A stretch of DNA of 36,530 bases from the NCBI RefSeq assembly GCF_937859865.1, contig NZ_CALMAT010000018.1, forward strand, positions 31,678 to 68,207. Direction: 5' to 3'. A program made the translations under genes and the position numbers. The notes beneath the pieces are model-generated. The model saw nothing but the letters and a program-made list of their open reading frames with translations, was not told the origin of the DNA and did not search any database. Of the stretch, positions 15,985 through 24,648 are shown one piece after another. Origin of the DNA: an uncultured Mucilaginibacter sp. GTDB taxonomy: Bacteria > Bacteroidota > Bacteroidia > Sphingobacteriales > Sphingobacteriaceae. Position 1 is the stretch's first letter, and every line of letters begins with the position of its first letter.

Positions 15985-16455
15985 TTAAGCCGGATCAACT
16001 AAAAATAAAGGCTGGTCATACTCTACCGGAGAAGCATTTTCAACCAGGATTTTAACGATACGGCCGGATACTTCAGATTCGATTTCGTTAAACAGTTTCA
16101 TCGCTTCAATAATACACAACACGTCGCCTGATTTAATTTCATCGCCCACATTTACAAACAATGGTTTTTCCGGTGCCGAAGAGCGGTAAAAAGTACCGAT
16201 CATGGGGGATTTGATGGTGATGTATTTGGAAGTATCTTCTGCCGCAGGCGTTGTAACAACCGGCGTAGTTACCGTAATGGTTGGTGTTGCAGCTGTGGTT
16301 TCTGCCGTTGCAGCAGGCACCGTAGTGGTAACAATAGCGGTTTGCGGCTGGTTGGTTTTGATGGTGATTTTGAAGTCCTGCTGTTCGATGGAAACCTCGT
16401 TAACTCCTGATTTTGAAACGAATCGGATTAAATCCTGAATCTGTTTAATATCCAT
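15985..16455 (-). CDS. accB: Biotin carboxyl carrier protein of acetyl-CoA carboxylase
   Basis: Carries biotin between the carboxylase and transferase of acetyl-CoA carboxylase. The 156 residues comprise an N-terminal helix region, an Ala/Thr/Pro/Val-rich flexible linker (about 40-72) and the biotinyl domain. The biotinylated lysine is K120 in the [12 protein letters not shown] motif, and the protruding-thumb-like segment [11 protein letters not shown] is present. Next to accC, as is usual. Confidence 0.97.
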   Translation of the reverse strand: MDIKQIQDLIRFVSKSGVNEVSIEQQDFKITIKTNQPQTAIVTTTVPAATAETTAATPTITVTTPVVTTPAAEDTSKYITIKSPMIGTFYRSSAPEKPLFVNVGDEIKSGDVLCIIEAMKLFNEIESEVSGRIVKILVENASPVEYDQPLFLVDPA

Positions 16456-16537
16456 GCTGGTTGTTTCGTTTAATTTTAGTTTGATTTGTGTTTGGCAGGC
16501 TAATTTATCATTAAATACTAAAAAAGGAGGGATAAAA

Positions 16538-17527
16538 TTAGTATGCCCATTTTAAGTAAGCTGCGCCCCAGGTAAAGCCGCCGCCAAAAGCCGCCAACAC
16601 CAAGTTATCGCCTTTTTTTAATTTGCTTTCCCATTCCCACAAACACAGTGGAATAGTGCCGTTGGTGGTATTTCCGTAGCGTTCAATGTTCACCATTACT
16701 TTTTCCGGGCCAACGCCCATTCGGTTGGCAGTTGCATCAATAATACGTTTATTGGCCTGGTGCGGAACCAGCCAGTCTACCGTTTCTGAATTGAGGCCAT
16801 TTCGTTCCATAATTTCGGCAGCAGCTTCGGCCATGTTGGTTACGGCAAATTTAAACACGGCTTTTCCTTCCTGGTAAATATAATGCTGACGTGAATCTAT
16901 GGTTTCGTGGCTGGTTGGTTTTACAGAACCGCCTGCTTTTTGATGCAAATGGACAATACCAGCACCATCACTGCGCAAGTTTGCATCCATCAAGCCAAAA
17001 CCTTCGTGGTTTGGTTCTAATAAAACAGCACCGCAGCCATCACCAAAAATGATACAAGTTGCCCGGTCCTGGTAATCCACGATAGAGGACATTTTATCTC
17101 CCGCCACCACCAAAACCTTTTTGTGCATCCCGGTTTCGATAAATTGTGCGCCAACTGTTAAGCCGTATAAAAAGCCGGAACAAGCGGCCTGCAAATCAAA
17201 TCCCCAAGCATTATTGGCACCAACTTTTGCACTGATGATATTTGCCGTTGCCGGGAAAGGCATATCCGAAGTAGTGGTGCAAAAGATCAGTAAATCAATT
17301 TCTAAAGGGCTGATTCCTCGTTTTTCGAGCAAACCATTTATCGCCGGAACAGCCAGGTCAGAAACGCCCAAGCCTTCGCCTTTTAAAATCCTGCGTTCGC
17401 TTATTCCCGTTCTGCTTAAAATCCATTCGTTGTTGGTATCAACCATGGTTTCCAATTCCTGATTGGTTAACACATAATCGGGCACGTAGCCATGAACAGC
17501 AGTAATTGCGGCGTAAATTTTATCCAT
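16538..17527 (-). CDS. fabH: Beta-ketoacyl-ACP synthase III
   Basis: Starts fatty acid synthesis by condensing acetyl-CoA (or a branched starter) with malonyl-ACP. The 329 residues have the active-site cysteine C116 in [11 protein letters not shown], the histidine in [11 protein letters not shown] and the asparagine in [13 protein letters not shown]. These give the Cys-His-Asn triad. It follows plsX by eight bases in a conserved cluster. Confidence 0.97.
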   Translation of the reverse strand: MDKIYAAITAVHGYVPDYVLTNQELETMVDTNNEWILSRTGISERRILKGEGLGVSDLAVPAINGLLEKRGISPLEIDLLIFCTTTSDMPFPATANIISAKVGANNAWGFDLQAACSGFLYGLTVGAQFIETGMHKKVLVVAGDKMSSIVDYQDRATCIIFGDGCGAVLLEPNHEGFGLMDANLRSDGAGIVHLHQKAGGSVKPTSHETIDSRQHYIYQEGKAVFKFAVTNMAEAAAEIMERNGLNSETVDWLVPHQANKRIIDATANRMGVGPEKVMVNIERYGNTTNGTIPLCLWEWESKLKKGDNLVLAAFGGGFTWGAAYLKWAY

Positions 17528-17535
17528 GTTGGTAT

Positions 17536-18474
17536 TTAGAGGAAAGCTTGTTTGATTTTTTCAATCAGACCTGATTCGACTGTATTTTTGGAAAGCAGAA
17601 TCATACTTTTTATAGCCTCCGGGTTGGAGATGCCGTGGCCAATGATTACAGGCGCATTAACGCCCAATATCGGACTTCCGCCATATTGTTCGTAATTAAA
17701 ACGGTCGAAAAACTCGTCGCGCATCCCTTTTTCTAAAGTAATGTCATAAAAGTTTTCGGCCAGTTTTAAAATAACATTGCCGGTAAAGCCATCGCAAACA
17801 AATACATCGGCCTGATCGGTAAACAAATCCCGGCCTTCTATATTGCCTACAAAATTAAACTGTTTGTTTTCGGCCATCAAAGGGTAAGTGGCCTGGCAAA
17901 GCAGGTTGCCTTTTTCTTTTTCTTCGCCGATATTGATTAAACCAACTTTGGGGTCGTCAATATGGTAAAGCGATTCGGCCATCAAACTACCTAAAATGCC
18001 AAACTGTACAAGCGCATCCGGCTTGCAATCTGCATTGGCGCCAACATCTAAAATAATGCCGCAGCCGCCGATAAGTTTCGGAACGATACCTGCAATAGCC
18101 GGACGGATAACCCCCGCAATAGCTTTTACGCTAAACATCGCGCCAACCAGCATCGCACCGGTATTGCCTGCCGAAGCAAAAGAATCAATCTGGCCTTCTT
18201 TCAAAAGCTTAAAACCGATGCCAATGCTCGATTCCGGTTTTTGGGCGATGGCTTTTGTGGGGTGTTCGGCCATGCCGATCACTTCGGTTGTATGGACGTA
18301 TTCAAAACAACCAGCATCAAAATTATTATCGGCAATAACTTTCAAGGCAACTTCCTTATCGCCAATTAAAACTAATTTCTGATCAGGCGATAAAACCTGG
18401 TAGCTTGCAATTGCACCTAAAACTGCTGCTTCAGGCGCAAAATCGCCACCCATAATATCCAAGCCAATCTTCAT
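17536..18474 (-). CDS. plsX: Phosphate acyltransferase PlsX
   Basis: Makes acyl-phosphate from acyl-ACP for phospholipid synthesis. The 312 residues begin [20 protein letters not shown] and include [17 protein letters not shown] and [17 protein letters not shown], all typical. It lies between rpmF and fabH, the standard bacterial arrangement. The start at 18474 is 13 bases after the rpmF stop. Confidence 0.97.
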   Translation of the reverse strand: MKIGLDIMGGDFAPEAAVLGAIASYQVLSPDQKLVLIGDKEVALKVIADNNFDAGCFEYVHTTEVIGMAEHPTKAIAQKPESSIGIGFKLLKEGQIDSFASAGNTGAMLVGAMFSVKAIAGVIRPAIAGIVPKLIGGCGIILDVGANADCKPDALVQFGILGSLMAESLYHIDDPKVGLINIGEEKEKGNLLCQATYPLMAENKQFNFVGNIEGRDLFTDQADVFVCDGFTGNVILKLAENFYDITLEKGMRDEFFDRFNYEQYGGSPILGVNAPVIIGHGISNPEAIKSMILLSKNTVESGLIEKIKQAFL

Positions 18475-18487
18475 TTCAGAAAATCAA

Positions 18488-18679
18488 CTAAGCTGCCGGT
18501 GTGCGTTCGATCAATAGTTTACCATTAAAGTAAACATTGCCGTCAACAGTGTAAGCTCTGTGTGGCAAATGTACTGCGCCGGTAGTTTTGCAGGTAGTTA
18601 AGGTTGGGGCTTCCGCTTTGTAGTGTGTGCGGCGTTTATCTCTTCTGGATTTGGATATTTTTCGTTTTGGATGTGGCAT
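18488..18679 (-). CDS. rpmF: 50S ribosomal protein L32
   Basis: Small ribosomal protein, 63 residues, with the family start MPHPKRKISKSRRDKRRTHY and a C-terminal strand region. The zinc-binding cysteine pairs of some L32 proteins are absent, leaving one cysteine (CKTTG), as in many Bacteroidota. It follows yceD by 17 bases. Confidence 0.97.
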   Translation of the reverse strand: MPHPKRKISKSRRDKRRTHYKAEAPTLTTCKTTGAVHLPHRAYTVDGNVYFNGKLLIERTPAA

Positions 18680-18696
18680 TTCCTAAGGTATTTAAT

Positions 18697-19224
18697 TTAT
18701 TTTATGTTTTTTAACACGTTCCAACGCGGGTCGGTGTCGGTATTTTCTTCTTCGCTTCCCGATAATTGCTTCAACTTGTCCAGCATTTCCTGATCGCAAA
18801 ACGGTGTGTTGCCTTCGTCTTTGCAAATGCTCACAAAAGGCATCGCCAGGTTGATGTATTCGTAAATCAAACCGGATAAATCAATTTCAAAATCCTGCCG
18901 GTTTAAAACCATAATCTCATCGTCTGCGTCTCCCGGTTCTGCTTCGCCTGCAAACTTTACAATCTGCCGTTCCTGCACGTCAACCGTTTCCGGAAACTGC
19001 GAAAGGCAACGGTCGCAAGAGCGGTCCACCATTCCGTTGATCTTGAAATCCAGGATCATCATCGTTTCCTGCTTTTCCAATTCAACTTTGCAATCCAGTT
19101 TTCCTTTTTTCACCAATGAATATTCAAACTCATCAAAAAAGGCATCCGTGATCTCAAAATCAAAGTGGTGCTTTCCAAGTTTCAGTCCCTTAAACGGAAT
19201 CGAGTATGTTTTAAGCGTTTTCAA
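18697..19224 (-). CDS. yceD: DUF177 (YceD) protein
   Basis: A 175-residue protein of the YceD/DUF177 family, linked in bacteria and plants to 23S rRNA accumulation and always found next to rpmF. The hallmark is CDRCLSQF in the middle (about residues 72-79), with a second Cys pair CKDEG...FCDQ near the C-terminus, which may bind metal. It heads the rpmF-plsX-fabH-accB-accC series. The upstream gap contains an inverted repeat pair. Confidence 0.88.
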   Translation of the reverse strand: MKTLKTYSIPFKGLKLGKHHFDFEITDAFFDEFEYSLVKKGKLDCKVELEKQETMMILDFKINGMVDRSCDRCLSQFPETVDVQERQIVKFAGEAEPGDADDEIMVLNRQDFEIDLSGLIYEYINLAMPFVSICKDEGNTPFCDQEMLDKLKQLSGSEEENTDTDPRWNVLKNIK

Positions 19225-19301
19225 TGAGCGTTAATTAGCCCGCAAATTTAGGAAAAATTACACAATCAAAAATAGTTTTTTTAATAATGAAATTAGTGCT
19301 G

Positions 19302-19373
19302 TAAAAGAAGCATGGTTAGTTGTTGGTTTTTAAGCGGATAACAAAATAGCTTAGCTTGCAAATGCTTCTTTTA
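19302..19373. repeat. Inward-facing pair of the 12-mer repeat (19302-19313 plus, 19362-19373 minus)
   Basis: The cores point at each other over 48 bp, the reverse of the outward pairs. The right copy has flank TTTTTATTGGCA on the minus strand. They fill the 194-bp gap between yceD and pdxA. Confidence 0.9.
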
Positions 19374-19418
19374 TGCCAATAAAAACAGGATCAAATGGTG
19401 CTAAAATTTCACAAAAAC

Positions 19419-20474
19419 TTAATCCCGATCTCTACTAAACTTGCTAAACTTCAACGGGTTTTGTGATAATTCTGCCAATTCTGCGCGGTTTTTTACTACA
19501 TGTATCGCCGTAAACATCGCTTCGCGAAAGGAAGTGGGCGATGCCATATTCTTCCCGGCAATGCCGTATCCGGTTCCGTGGTCGGGCGAAGTGCGCACTT
19601 TGTTTAAGCCGGCCGTGAAATTCACGCCTAAATCAAAAGCTGTATTTTTAAACGGGATCAAACCTTGATCGTGGTACATTGCTAGCACGGCATCAAAGTT
19701 TTTGTACGTGCTGTTTCCAAGAAAACCATCGGCAAGGAAGGGGCCGGAAGCCAAAATTCCTTCGGTATTGGCAATTTCTATCGCCGGGATAATGGTTAAT
19801 TGTTCTTCAATCCCGATCAAACCGTTATCGCCGGCGTGCGGGTTCAATCCCAAAACGGCAATGCGCGGTTTACGGATCCAAAAATCCTGCTTCAAACTTT
19901 GGTTCATTAAACGAAGCTTGGACAGGATATTGGCAACCGTAATCCGCTCGCTGATTTGTGCAACCGGAATGTGGCCGGTAACCACGCCAACACGCAATTC
20001 ATCACTCACCAAAAACATCAGCGAATCTGCCGCGCCGCAGCGTTCCTGCAAATATTCGGTATGTCCGGGAAAATTAAATTGTTCGCTTTGGATGTTGTGT
20101 TTGTTGATCGGCGCAGTAACCAAAGCATCAATTTTACCTTCCATTAAATCATTTGTGGCACGTTCCAATGAGATAAAAGCGTACTTGCCACCAACTTCAT
20201 TAGCTTCGCCAAAATTAATTTTTACATCTTCTTCCCAGCAATTGATTAGGTTTGGTTTTTTCGAGTTTGCCTGTTCCGGCTCATTAATCACATTAAAACT
20301 AAACTCGTTCAAGCCTAAATTTTTACGGTTATAAGAAGCAATTTTGGTATTGCCGTAAACAATCGGCGTGCAGTAATTTAGCATCAACGGTTCGGCCAAC
20401 GTTTTGATGATCACTTCCATCCCAATGCCGTTTACATCGCCAATGCTGATGCCAACTTTTATTTTTTCACTCAT
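19419..20474 (-). CDS. pdxA: 4-hydroxythreonine-4-phosphate dehydrogenase
   Basis: NAD-dependent oxidative decarboxylase in the pyridoxal-phosphate (vitamin B6) pathway. The 351 residues show the family's metal-binding histidines: FPGHTEYLQERCG, LAMYHDQGLIPFK and VRTSPDHGTGYGIAGK. The N-terminus KVGISIGDVNGIGMEVI is typical. It is transcribed away from rsmA; pdxA and rsmA neighbour each other in many bacteria. Confidence 0.97.
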   Translation of the reverse strand: MSEKIKVGISIGDVNGIGMEVIIKTLAEPLMLNYCTPIVYGNTKIASYNRKNLGLNEFSFNVINEPEQANSKKPNLINCWEEDVKINFGEANEVGGKYAFISLERATNDLMEGKIDALVTAPINKHNIQSEQFNFPGHTEYLQERCGAADSLMFLVSDELRVGVVTGHIPVAQISERITVANILSKLRLMNQSLKQDFWIRKPRIAVLGLNPHAGDNGLIGIEEQLTIIPAIEIANTEGILASGPFLADGFLGNSTYKNFDAVLAMYHDQGLIPFKNTAFDLGVNFTAGLNKVRTSPDHGTGYGIAGKNMASPTSFREAMFTAIHVVKNRAELAELSQNPLKFSKFSRDRD

Positions 20475-20560
20475 TTGAGTTTTTGTTAATCAATACAAAT
20501 AAAACCTATCCGCTTTAAAAACCGGATAAAGCACAAATATGACGTATTTTGCAGCAATTT

Positions 20561-20566
20561 AAGGAG
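20561..20566 (+). promoter_or_regulatory. Ribosome binding site of rsmA (AAGGAG)
   Basis: A strong Shine-Dalgarno match, rare in this window, three bases before the ATG at 20570. It favours that ATG, although the spacing is short, over the in-frame TTG at 20549. Confidence 0.5.
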
Positions 20567-20569
20567 CAA

Positions 20570-21340
20570 ATGCAATTAGTAAAAGCCAAAAAACATTTAG
20601 GCCAACATTTTTTGACCGATAAAAACATTGCCGCCAAAATTGTAAACAGTTTAAAAACGGAAGGCGCAGTGCTGGAAGTTGGTCCGGGAATGGGCATTTT
20701 ATCCGATTTTTTGTTGCAGAAACCCGAACTCGAAGTTTTTATGGTTGATATTGATACCGAATCCTATCAGTTCCTCCAAAAAAAATATCCGCAATTAGGC
20801 CAGAAATTGATCAATGCCGATTTTTTGCAGATGGATTTTGATGCTGTTTTTACCGGTACTTTTTCGATCATCGGCAATTTTCCGTATAATATTTCTTCGC
20901 AGATTTTATTTAAAATATTGGATAACCGCAATAAAGTGCCGGAAGTAGTAGGCATGTTCCAGAAAGAAGTTGCCGAACGCTGCGCCGCCAAACCGGGAAG
21001 CAAAGAATACGGCATTTTGAGCGTTTTTTTGCAGGCTTATTATAAAGTCGAATATTTATTTACGGTGAAAGCTGGCGTTTTTAACCCGCCGCCAAAAGTG
21101 CTTTCGGCGGTAATTCGATTAACTCGAAATGAAGTTAGGGAATTGGATTGTGATGAAAAACTGTTTTGGCAGGTTGTAAAAGCGGGATTTAATCAGCGGC
21201 GGAAAACGTTGCGTAATGCGCTTTCTTCGCTCATCAACAAAGAAAAAATGACGGAAGAACCGTTGCTGGATTTACGTGCGGAAAGGTTAAGTGTTGGGGA
21301 TTTTGTTAAACTTACAAACATGATTGAAGAGAATAAATAG
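20570..21340 (+). CDS. rsmA: 16S rRNA dimethyltransferase RsmA (KsgA)
   Basis: Dimethylates two adjacent adenines near the 3' end of 16S rRNA in 30S assembly, using S-adenosylmethionine. The 256 residues have AKKHLGQHFLTDKNI at the start, the cofactor loop LEVGPGMGILSDFLL and the catalytic motif IGNFPYNISSQI. The C-terminal FNQRRKTLRNALSS is also standard. The start at 20570 is preferred over TTG 20549 because it gives the normal N-terminus. Confidence 0.97.
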   Translation: MQLVKAKKHLGQHFLTDKNIAAKIVNSLKTEGAVLEVGPGMGILSDFLLQKPELEVFMVDIDTESYQFLQKKYPQLGQKLINADFLQMDFDAVFTGTFSIIGNFPYNISSQILFKILDNRNKVPEVVGMFQKEVAERCAAKPGSKEYGILSVFLQAYYKVEYLFTVKAGVFNPPPKVLSAVIRLTRNEVRELDCDEKLFWQVVKAGFNQRRKTLRNALSSLINKEKMTEEPLLDLRAERLSVGDFVKLTNMIEENK

Positions 21341-21368
21341 TTTATTATATTTGATTAAACGATTGAAA

Positions 21369-21608
21369 ATGAATATTGAAGCTGAAAAAATAGAATTGCT
21401 TAAATTGATTTTGGAAACAGAAAATGAAGAAGTTATTCAGGAAATCAAAAGTGTTTTTCAAAGGCAAGAGCCTGATTTTTGGGATGGGTTACCTGATTCA
21501 GTTAAAGAAAGTATCAATCGTGGTTTAGCGGATGTTGAAGCAGGTCGGGTTCAAAGCCATGATTCTGTAATGAAAGAAATAAAAGCGCGTTATGGCCTTA
21601 ACGGTTAA
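21369..21608 (+). CDS. Antitoxin of a RelB/ParD-type pair
   Basis: A 79-residue acidic, helical protein (MNIEAEKIELLKLILETENE...). The stretch PDFWDGLPDSVKESINRGLADVEAGRVQSH is typical of antitoxins found before RelE/ParE-type toxins in Bacteroidota. It overlaps the toxin start by 17 bases. The start at ATG 21369 is 28 bases after the rsmA stop; earlier in-frame starts would overlap rsmA. Confidence 0.82.
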   Translation: MNIEAEKIELLKLILETENEEVIQEIKSVFQRQEPDFWDGLPDSVKESINRGLADVEAGRVQSHDSVMKEIKARYGLNG

Positions 21609-21885
21609 TTGGTCTGAAGAAGCAAGGTTTCAATTTGAAAACATTATTGATTTTTTAAATTATCGCTGGACGGAAAAAGAAACAAAAGATTTTATTTTAA
21701 AAACCGAAGCTGTTGTAAAAGTAATTCGCGCACATCCTTATATTTATCCGGCTTCCAATTATAATCAAATCAGAAAAGCAGTTATTACCAAGCAAACTTC
21801 TCTGTTTTATTTGATCCGTACCAAAGAAATATATTTGGTTTCATTTTGGGATAACCGTCAAAATCCAACACGTAACCCTTTTTAA
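21592..21885 (+). CDS. RelE/ParE-family toxin
   Basis: A 97-residue protein with the fold pattern of the RelE/ParE superfamily: VNWSEEARFQFENIIDFLNY, then a helix pair, then strands with RKAVITKQTSLFYLI and the final strand IYLVSFWDNRQNP. Family toxins either cleave mRNA on the ribosome or poison gyrase; the sequence does not settle which. The gene overlaps its antitoxin and the pair sits between rsmA and a dehydrogenase. Confidence 0.87.
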   Translation: MALTVNWSEEARFQFENIIDFLNYRWTEKETKDFILKTEAVVKVIRAHPYIYPASNYNQIRKAVITKQTSLFYLIRTKEIYLVSFWDNRQNPTRNPF

Positions 21886-21894
21886 AATATCCGC

Positions 21895-21902
21895 TATCTT
21901 TG
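21895..21902 (+). promoter_or_regulatory. Promoter -7 box (TATCTTTG)
   Basis: Exact match to TAnnTTTG, 18 bases before a GTG that starts the dehydrogenase. It overlaps an in-frame TTG (21900), which is therefore unlikely to be the start. No ideal -33 TTTG is visible. Confidence 0.6.
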
Positions 21903-21920
21903 CCTGAAATATTAAACAAA

Positions 21921-22868
21921 GTGCCTGCTTCCATCCAAAAAAAAATACTAATCGTCGATGACCTCCACCCAGCTTTCGCCCAGGCTGCCGAAAAATTAGG
22001 TTATACCTGCACTATTGATGCTTCTTTTACCCGAGAAAAAACGTTAAGCGTAATTGCAGATTACGAAGGTTTGGCGATAAGAACCAAGTTTCAAGTAGAT
22101 CAGGAAATTATAGATGCGGCACCAAAACTGCGTTTTATTGCACGCGCCGGAGCCGGAATGGACAACATAGACGAAATTTATGCCGATAAAAGAAGCATCG
22201 CCTGCATCAACGCGCCCGAAGGAAATAGTGATGCCGTTGGCGAACATGCTGTTGGTTTGCTGCTTTCGCTGATGAATAATTTTAGGAAAGCGGATATCGA
22301 AATCAGAAACGGCATTTGGGACCGCGAAGGCAACCGCGGCTATGAACTGAAAGGCAAAACCGTTGGCATTATTGGTTACGGCCACATGGGCAAAAGTTTC
22401 GCCCAAAAACTAAGTGGTTTTGGTGTGGAAGTGATTGCTTATGATAAATACAAAACCGGCTTTTCCGACAAGTTTGCGCGCGAAGTAAGCATGGAAGAAA
22501 TTGTGCGGTTAAGCAATGTCATCAGTTTTCATATTCCGCTTACACCAGAAACCAAAGGCATGGTGGATGATGAATATCTGTTCCATTTCCGCAAACCGAT
22601 TTTTTTGCTAAATACCTCGCGCGGAGAAATCGCCAAAGTACAAGCTATTTTAAACGGGATAAAAAGCGGCAAAATTTTGGGTGCAGGTTTGGATGTTTTG
22701 GAAACAGAAAAATTTCCGTCGCTGGCAGAACAAAGCTGGTTTGAGGAACTAAAAAGCAGTGGCCGTGTTTTGTTAACGCCGCACATTGCCGGCTGGACAT
22801 TTGATTCGTACCGGAAAATAAGCGAAGTGCTGGCCGAAAAACTGAAAAATTTGGAGTTTAAGGTTTAA
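21921..22868 (+). CDS. NAD-dependent D-2-hydroxyacid dehydrogenase
   Basis: A 315-residue member of the D-isomer 2-hydroxyacid dehydrogenase family (phosphoglycerate, hydroxypyruvate or lactate type). The nucleotide fold is clear: GKTVGIIGYGHMGKSFAQKL (the GxGxxG turn), followed by an acidic residue in VIAYDKYK. Catalytic residues can be placed at R in NTSRGEIAK, the E of the LDVLETE segment, and H in TPHIAGWT. The substrate is not clear from sequence. The start is taken as GTG 21921 because a promoter box covers the earlier TTG. Two dispersed repeat copies lie in frame (DASFT at 33-37, DKRSI at 89-93). Confidence 0.9.
   Translation: MPASIQKKILIVDDLHPAFAQAAEKLGYTCTIDASFTREKTLSVIADYEGLAIRTKFQVDQEIIDAAPKLRFIARAGAGMDNIDEIYADKRSIACINAPEGNSDAVGEHAVGLLLSLMNNFRKADIEIRNGIWDREGNRGYELKGKTVGIIGYGHMGKSFAQKLSGFGVEVIAYDKYKTGFSDKFAREVSMEEIVRLSNVISFHIPLTPETKGMVDDEYLFHFRKPIFLLNTSRGEIAKVQAILNGIKSGKILGAGLDVLETEKFPSLAEQSWFEELKSSGRVLLTPHIAGWTFDSYRKISEVLAEKLKNLEFKV
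22018..22029 (-). repeat. Dispersed 12-mer repeat inside the dehydrogenase gene
   Basis: ATGCTTCTTTTA followed by CCCGAGAAAAAA, coding A-S-F-T. It forms an outward-facing pair with the copy at 22187, 181 bp end to end. Confidence 0.85.
22187..22198 (+). repeat. Second repeat copy inside the dehydrogenase gene
   Basis: TAAAAGAAGCAT with flank ATTTATGCCGA, coding K-R-S-I. Confidence 0.85.
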
Positions 22869-22892
22869 AGTTTTTATCTTCGTTCTAACAAA

Positions 22893-22936
22893 AACAAGAC
22901 TATGCAGGCAAGCCGGTGTAGTCTTGTTTGTTTTTT
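22893..22936 (+). terminator. Intrinsic terminator after the dehydrogenase gene
   Basis: A 10-bp perfect stem (AACAAGACTA 22893-22902 with TAGTCTTGTT 22919-22928), a 16-base loop, then TGTTTTTT. Confidence 0.8.
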
Positions 22937-22946
22937 AAAAACGTTG

Positions 22947-22974
22947 CATCCTTCTTTTTCAGAAGGATGTTTTT
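22947..22974 (+). terminator. Second hairpin with T-run, in the greA leader
   Basis: CATCCTTCT (22947-22955) pairs with AGAAGGATG (22961-22969) around TTTTC, followed by TTTTT. It is 36 bases before the greA ATG. It is either a second terminator of the upstream gene or an attenuator of greA. Confidence 0.7.
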
Positions 22975-23009
22975 AGTTTATAACAACCAGAATTTAAAGA
23001 TATTTGATC

Positions 23010-23483
23010 ATGGCAGAAGTTGCTTACTATACAAAAGAAGGGTTAGAGAAATTGAAGGAAGAACTGCAGTTTCTGAAAACAGAAGGCCGCGCCTCGATTG
23101 CCAAACAGATTGCAGAAGCCCGCGATAAAGGCGATTTATCGGAAAATGCAGAATATGATGCGGCAAAAGAAGCACAAGGTTTGCACGAAGCGAAGATTGC
23201 CAAATTAGGCGAAGTGCTGGCCAACGCACGCTTGCTGGACGAATCAAAAATGGACATCACCAAAGTGCTGGCTTTGTCTAAAGTCAAAATAAAAAATTTG
23301 AAGAACGGTGCGGTGATGCAATACCAATTAGTATCCGAAACGGAAGCTGATTTTAAAGCCGGCAAAATATCGGTTACTTCGCCTATTGCCAAAGGTTTGC
23401 TGGGCAAAAAAGTAGGCGACAAAACCGAAATTACGGTTCCGGCCGGTAAGATTGAGTTTGAAATTATGGAGATTAGCAGGTGA
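23010..23483 (+). CDS. greA: Transcription elongation factor GreA
   Basis: Rescues backtracked RNA polymerase by stimulating transcript cleavage. The 157 residues have the coiled-coil arm with the acidic tip region (AEARDKGDLSENAEYDAAKEAQ, residues about 35-56) and the C-terminal FKBP-like domain ending in IEFEIMEISR. ATG 23010 is the proper start; a TTG two codons upstream is not needed. Two hairpins with T-runs lie in the short region upstream, so it either has a promoter after them or is under attenuation. Confidence 0.97.
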   Translation: MAEVAYYTKEGLEKLKEELQFLKTEGRASIAKQIAEARDKGDLSENAEYDAAKEAQGLHEAKIAKLGEVLANARLLDESKMDITKVLALSKVKIKNLKNGAVMQYQLVSETEADFKAGKISVTSPIAKGLLGKKVGDKTEITVPAGKIEFEIMEISR

Positions 23484-23552
23484 GTTTAGTTTATAGGTAA
23501 TAGTTTATTGATAATAGTTCATAGTTCAGAACCTAACTTTTAACACAACAAC

Positions 23553-23954
23553 ATGTCAACCATTTTTTCAAAAATCGTTTCCGGTGAAATTGAAGCGTAC
23601 AAAGTAGCAGAAAGCATTGATTTTCTGGCTTTTCTGGATGTGAGTCCGCTTGCTAACGGCCATACCCTGGTGATCCCGAAAAAGGAAGTGGATTACCTGT
23701 TCGATTTGGACGATGAAACATACAATGGCTTAATGATCTTTGCCAAAATTGTGGCCGAAGGCTTAAAAAAAGTGATTCCGTGCAAAAAAGTGGGCGTTGC
23801 CGTAATTGGTTTGGAAGTGCCACATGCGCACATTCATTTAATTCCGATGAACGAAGTAAACGATATGAATTTCTCCCGCCCAAAATTGAGTTTTAGCGCA
23901 GCAGAAATGGAAGTAACGGCGGAGAAAATTAAAGAAGCATTGCGGAACGACTAA
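23553..23954 (+). CDS. HIT-family nucleotide-binding protein
   Basis: A 133-residue histidine-triad hydrolase-type protein (Hint/HinT group). The triad is H91, H93, H95 in the motif HAHIHLIP. The N-terminal STIFSKIVSGEIEAYKV and the SPLANGHTLVIPK stretch are typical. Members hydrolyse AMP-linked substrates such as AMP-lysine or phosphoramidates. It ends 49 bases from the converging ruvC, with two repeat copies between. Confidence 0.95.
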   Translation: MSTIFSKIVSGEIEAYKVAESIDFLAFLDVSPLANGHTLVIPKKEVDYLFDLDDETYNGLMIFAKIVAEGLKKVIPCKKVGVAVIGLEVPHAHIHLIPMNEVNDMNFSRPKLSFSAAEMEVTAEKIKEALRND

Positions 23955-23967
23955 GATTTTATGCCGA

Positions 23968-24006
23968 TAAAAGAAGTATCGTGCTAAACCAACAATGCTT
24001 CTTTTA
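23968..24006. repeat. Inward-facing pair: variant core 23968-23979 and exact core 23995-24006
   Basis: TAAAAGAAGTAT (variant) with flank TTTTATGCCGA, then ATGCTTCTTTTA. The last three bases of the second core (24004-24006) are the stop codon of ruvC on the minus strand. Confidence 0.85.
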
Positions 24007-24603
24007 CACTACTTTTTTTGCGATAACTGCTGGCGAAGCAACACGTTTTACATTATCTTTCACAAAAGATTCCCAACCGGTATAGCTCTTTTTGGCGCCG
24101 CTTTTGGTGCTGATTTTTTGGAATGAATGGCAAACTGCAACCGCCAAACCATCCGTGGCATCCAAAAAATCGGGCGTTTCGTTAAACTTTAGCAAATTTT
24201 GCAGCATGGCGGCAACCTGTTCTTTGCTGGCGTTTCCGTTTCCGGTGATGGACTGCTTGATTTTTCGTGGCGAATACTCTGTAATTTCCACATTACGGGA
24301 AAGTGCCGCCGCCATCGCTACGCCTTGCGCGCGTCCCAATTTCAGCATCACTTGGATATTTTTGCCATAAAAAGGCGCTTCAATCGCCAAACAATCCGGG
24401 TGGTAATTATCAATTAAATTGACGGTTTTTTCAAAAATACGCTGCAGTTTCAGCATGTGGTCGTCCAGATGTTCCATCTTCACCACGCCCAAACTCAGCA
24501 GTTCCAGCTTTTGTCCGTTCTCTTTCACCAAACCGTAACCCATCACTTTCGTTCCGGGGTCAATGCCTAAAATAATCCGCTCTTTCGATTTTTCCACCTG
24601 CAT
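24004..24603 (-). CDS. ruvC: Holliday junction endonuclease RuvC
   Basis: Resolves four-way DNA junctions with RuvAB. The 199 residues have the first catalytic aspartate D15 in RIILGIDPGTKVMGYG, the glutamate in CLAIEAPFYGKN, and the late aspartates in FLDATDGLAVAVCH. The ATG at 24603 gives the normal N-terminus; a TTG at 24621 is less likely. Its TAA stop is provided by the dispersed repeat, and the C-terminal tail (about 40 residues, KKSYTGWESFVKDNVKR...) is basic. ruvA and ruvB are not in the window. Confidence 0.96.
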   Translation of the reverse strand: MQVEKSKERIILGIDPGTKVMGYGLVKENGQKLELLSLGVVKMEHLDDHMLKLQRIFEKTVNLIDNYHPDCLAIEAPFYGKNIQVMLKLGRAQGVAMAAALSRNVEITEYSPRKIKQSITGNGNASKEQVAAMLQNLLKFNETPDFLDATDGLAVAVCHSFQKISTKSGAKKSYTGWESFVKDNVKRVASPAVIAKKVV

Positions 24604-24648
24604 AGAACAAGTATAGCCCAAATCCGTAACATTGCAAAAAATTTAGCC

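Noticed and set aside
23160-23175. AAAGAAGCAC in greA as another repeat copy
   Set aside because: It lacks the T before the A-run and the final T, has no flank, and encodes the conserved AAKEAQ of the GreA coiled coil.
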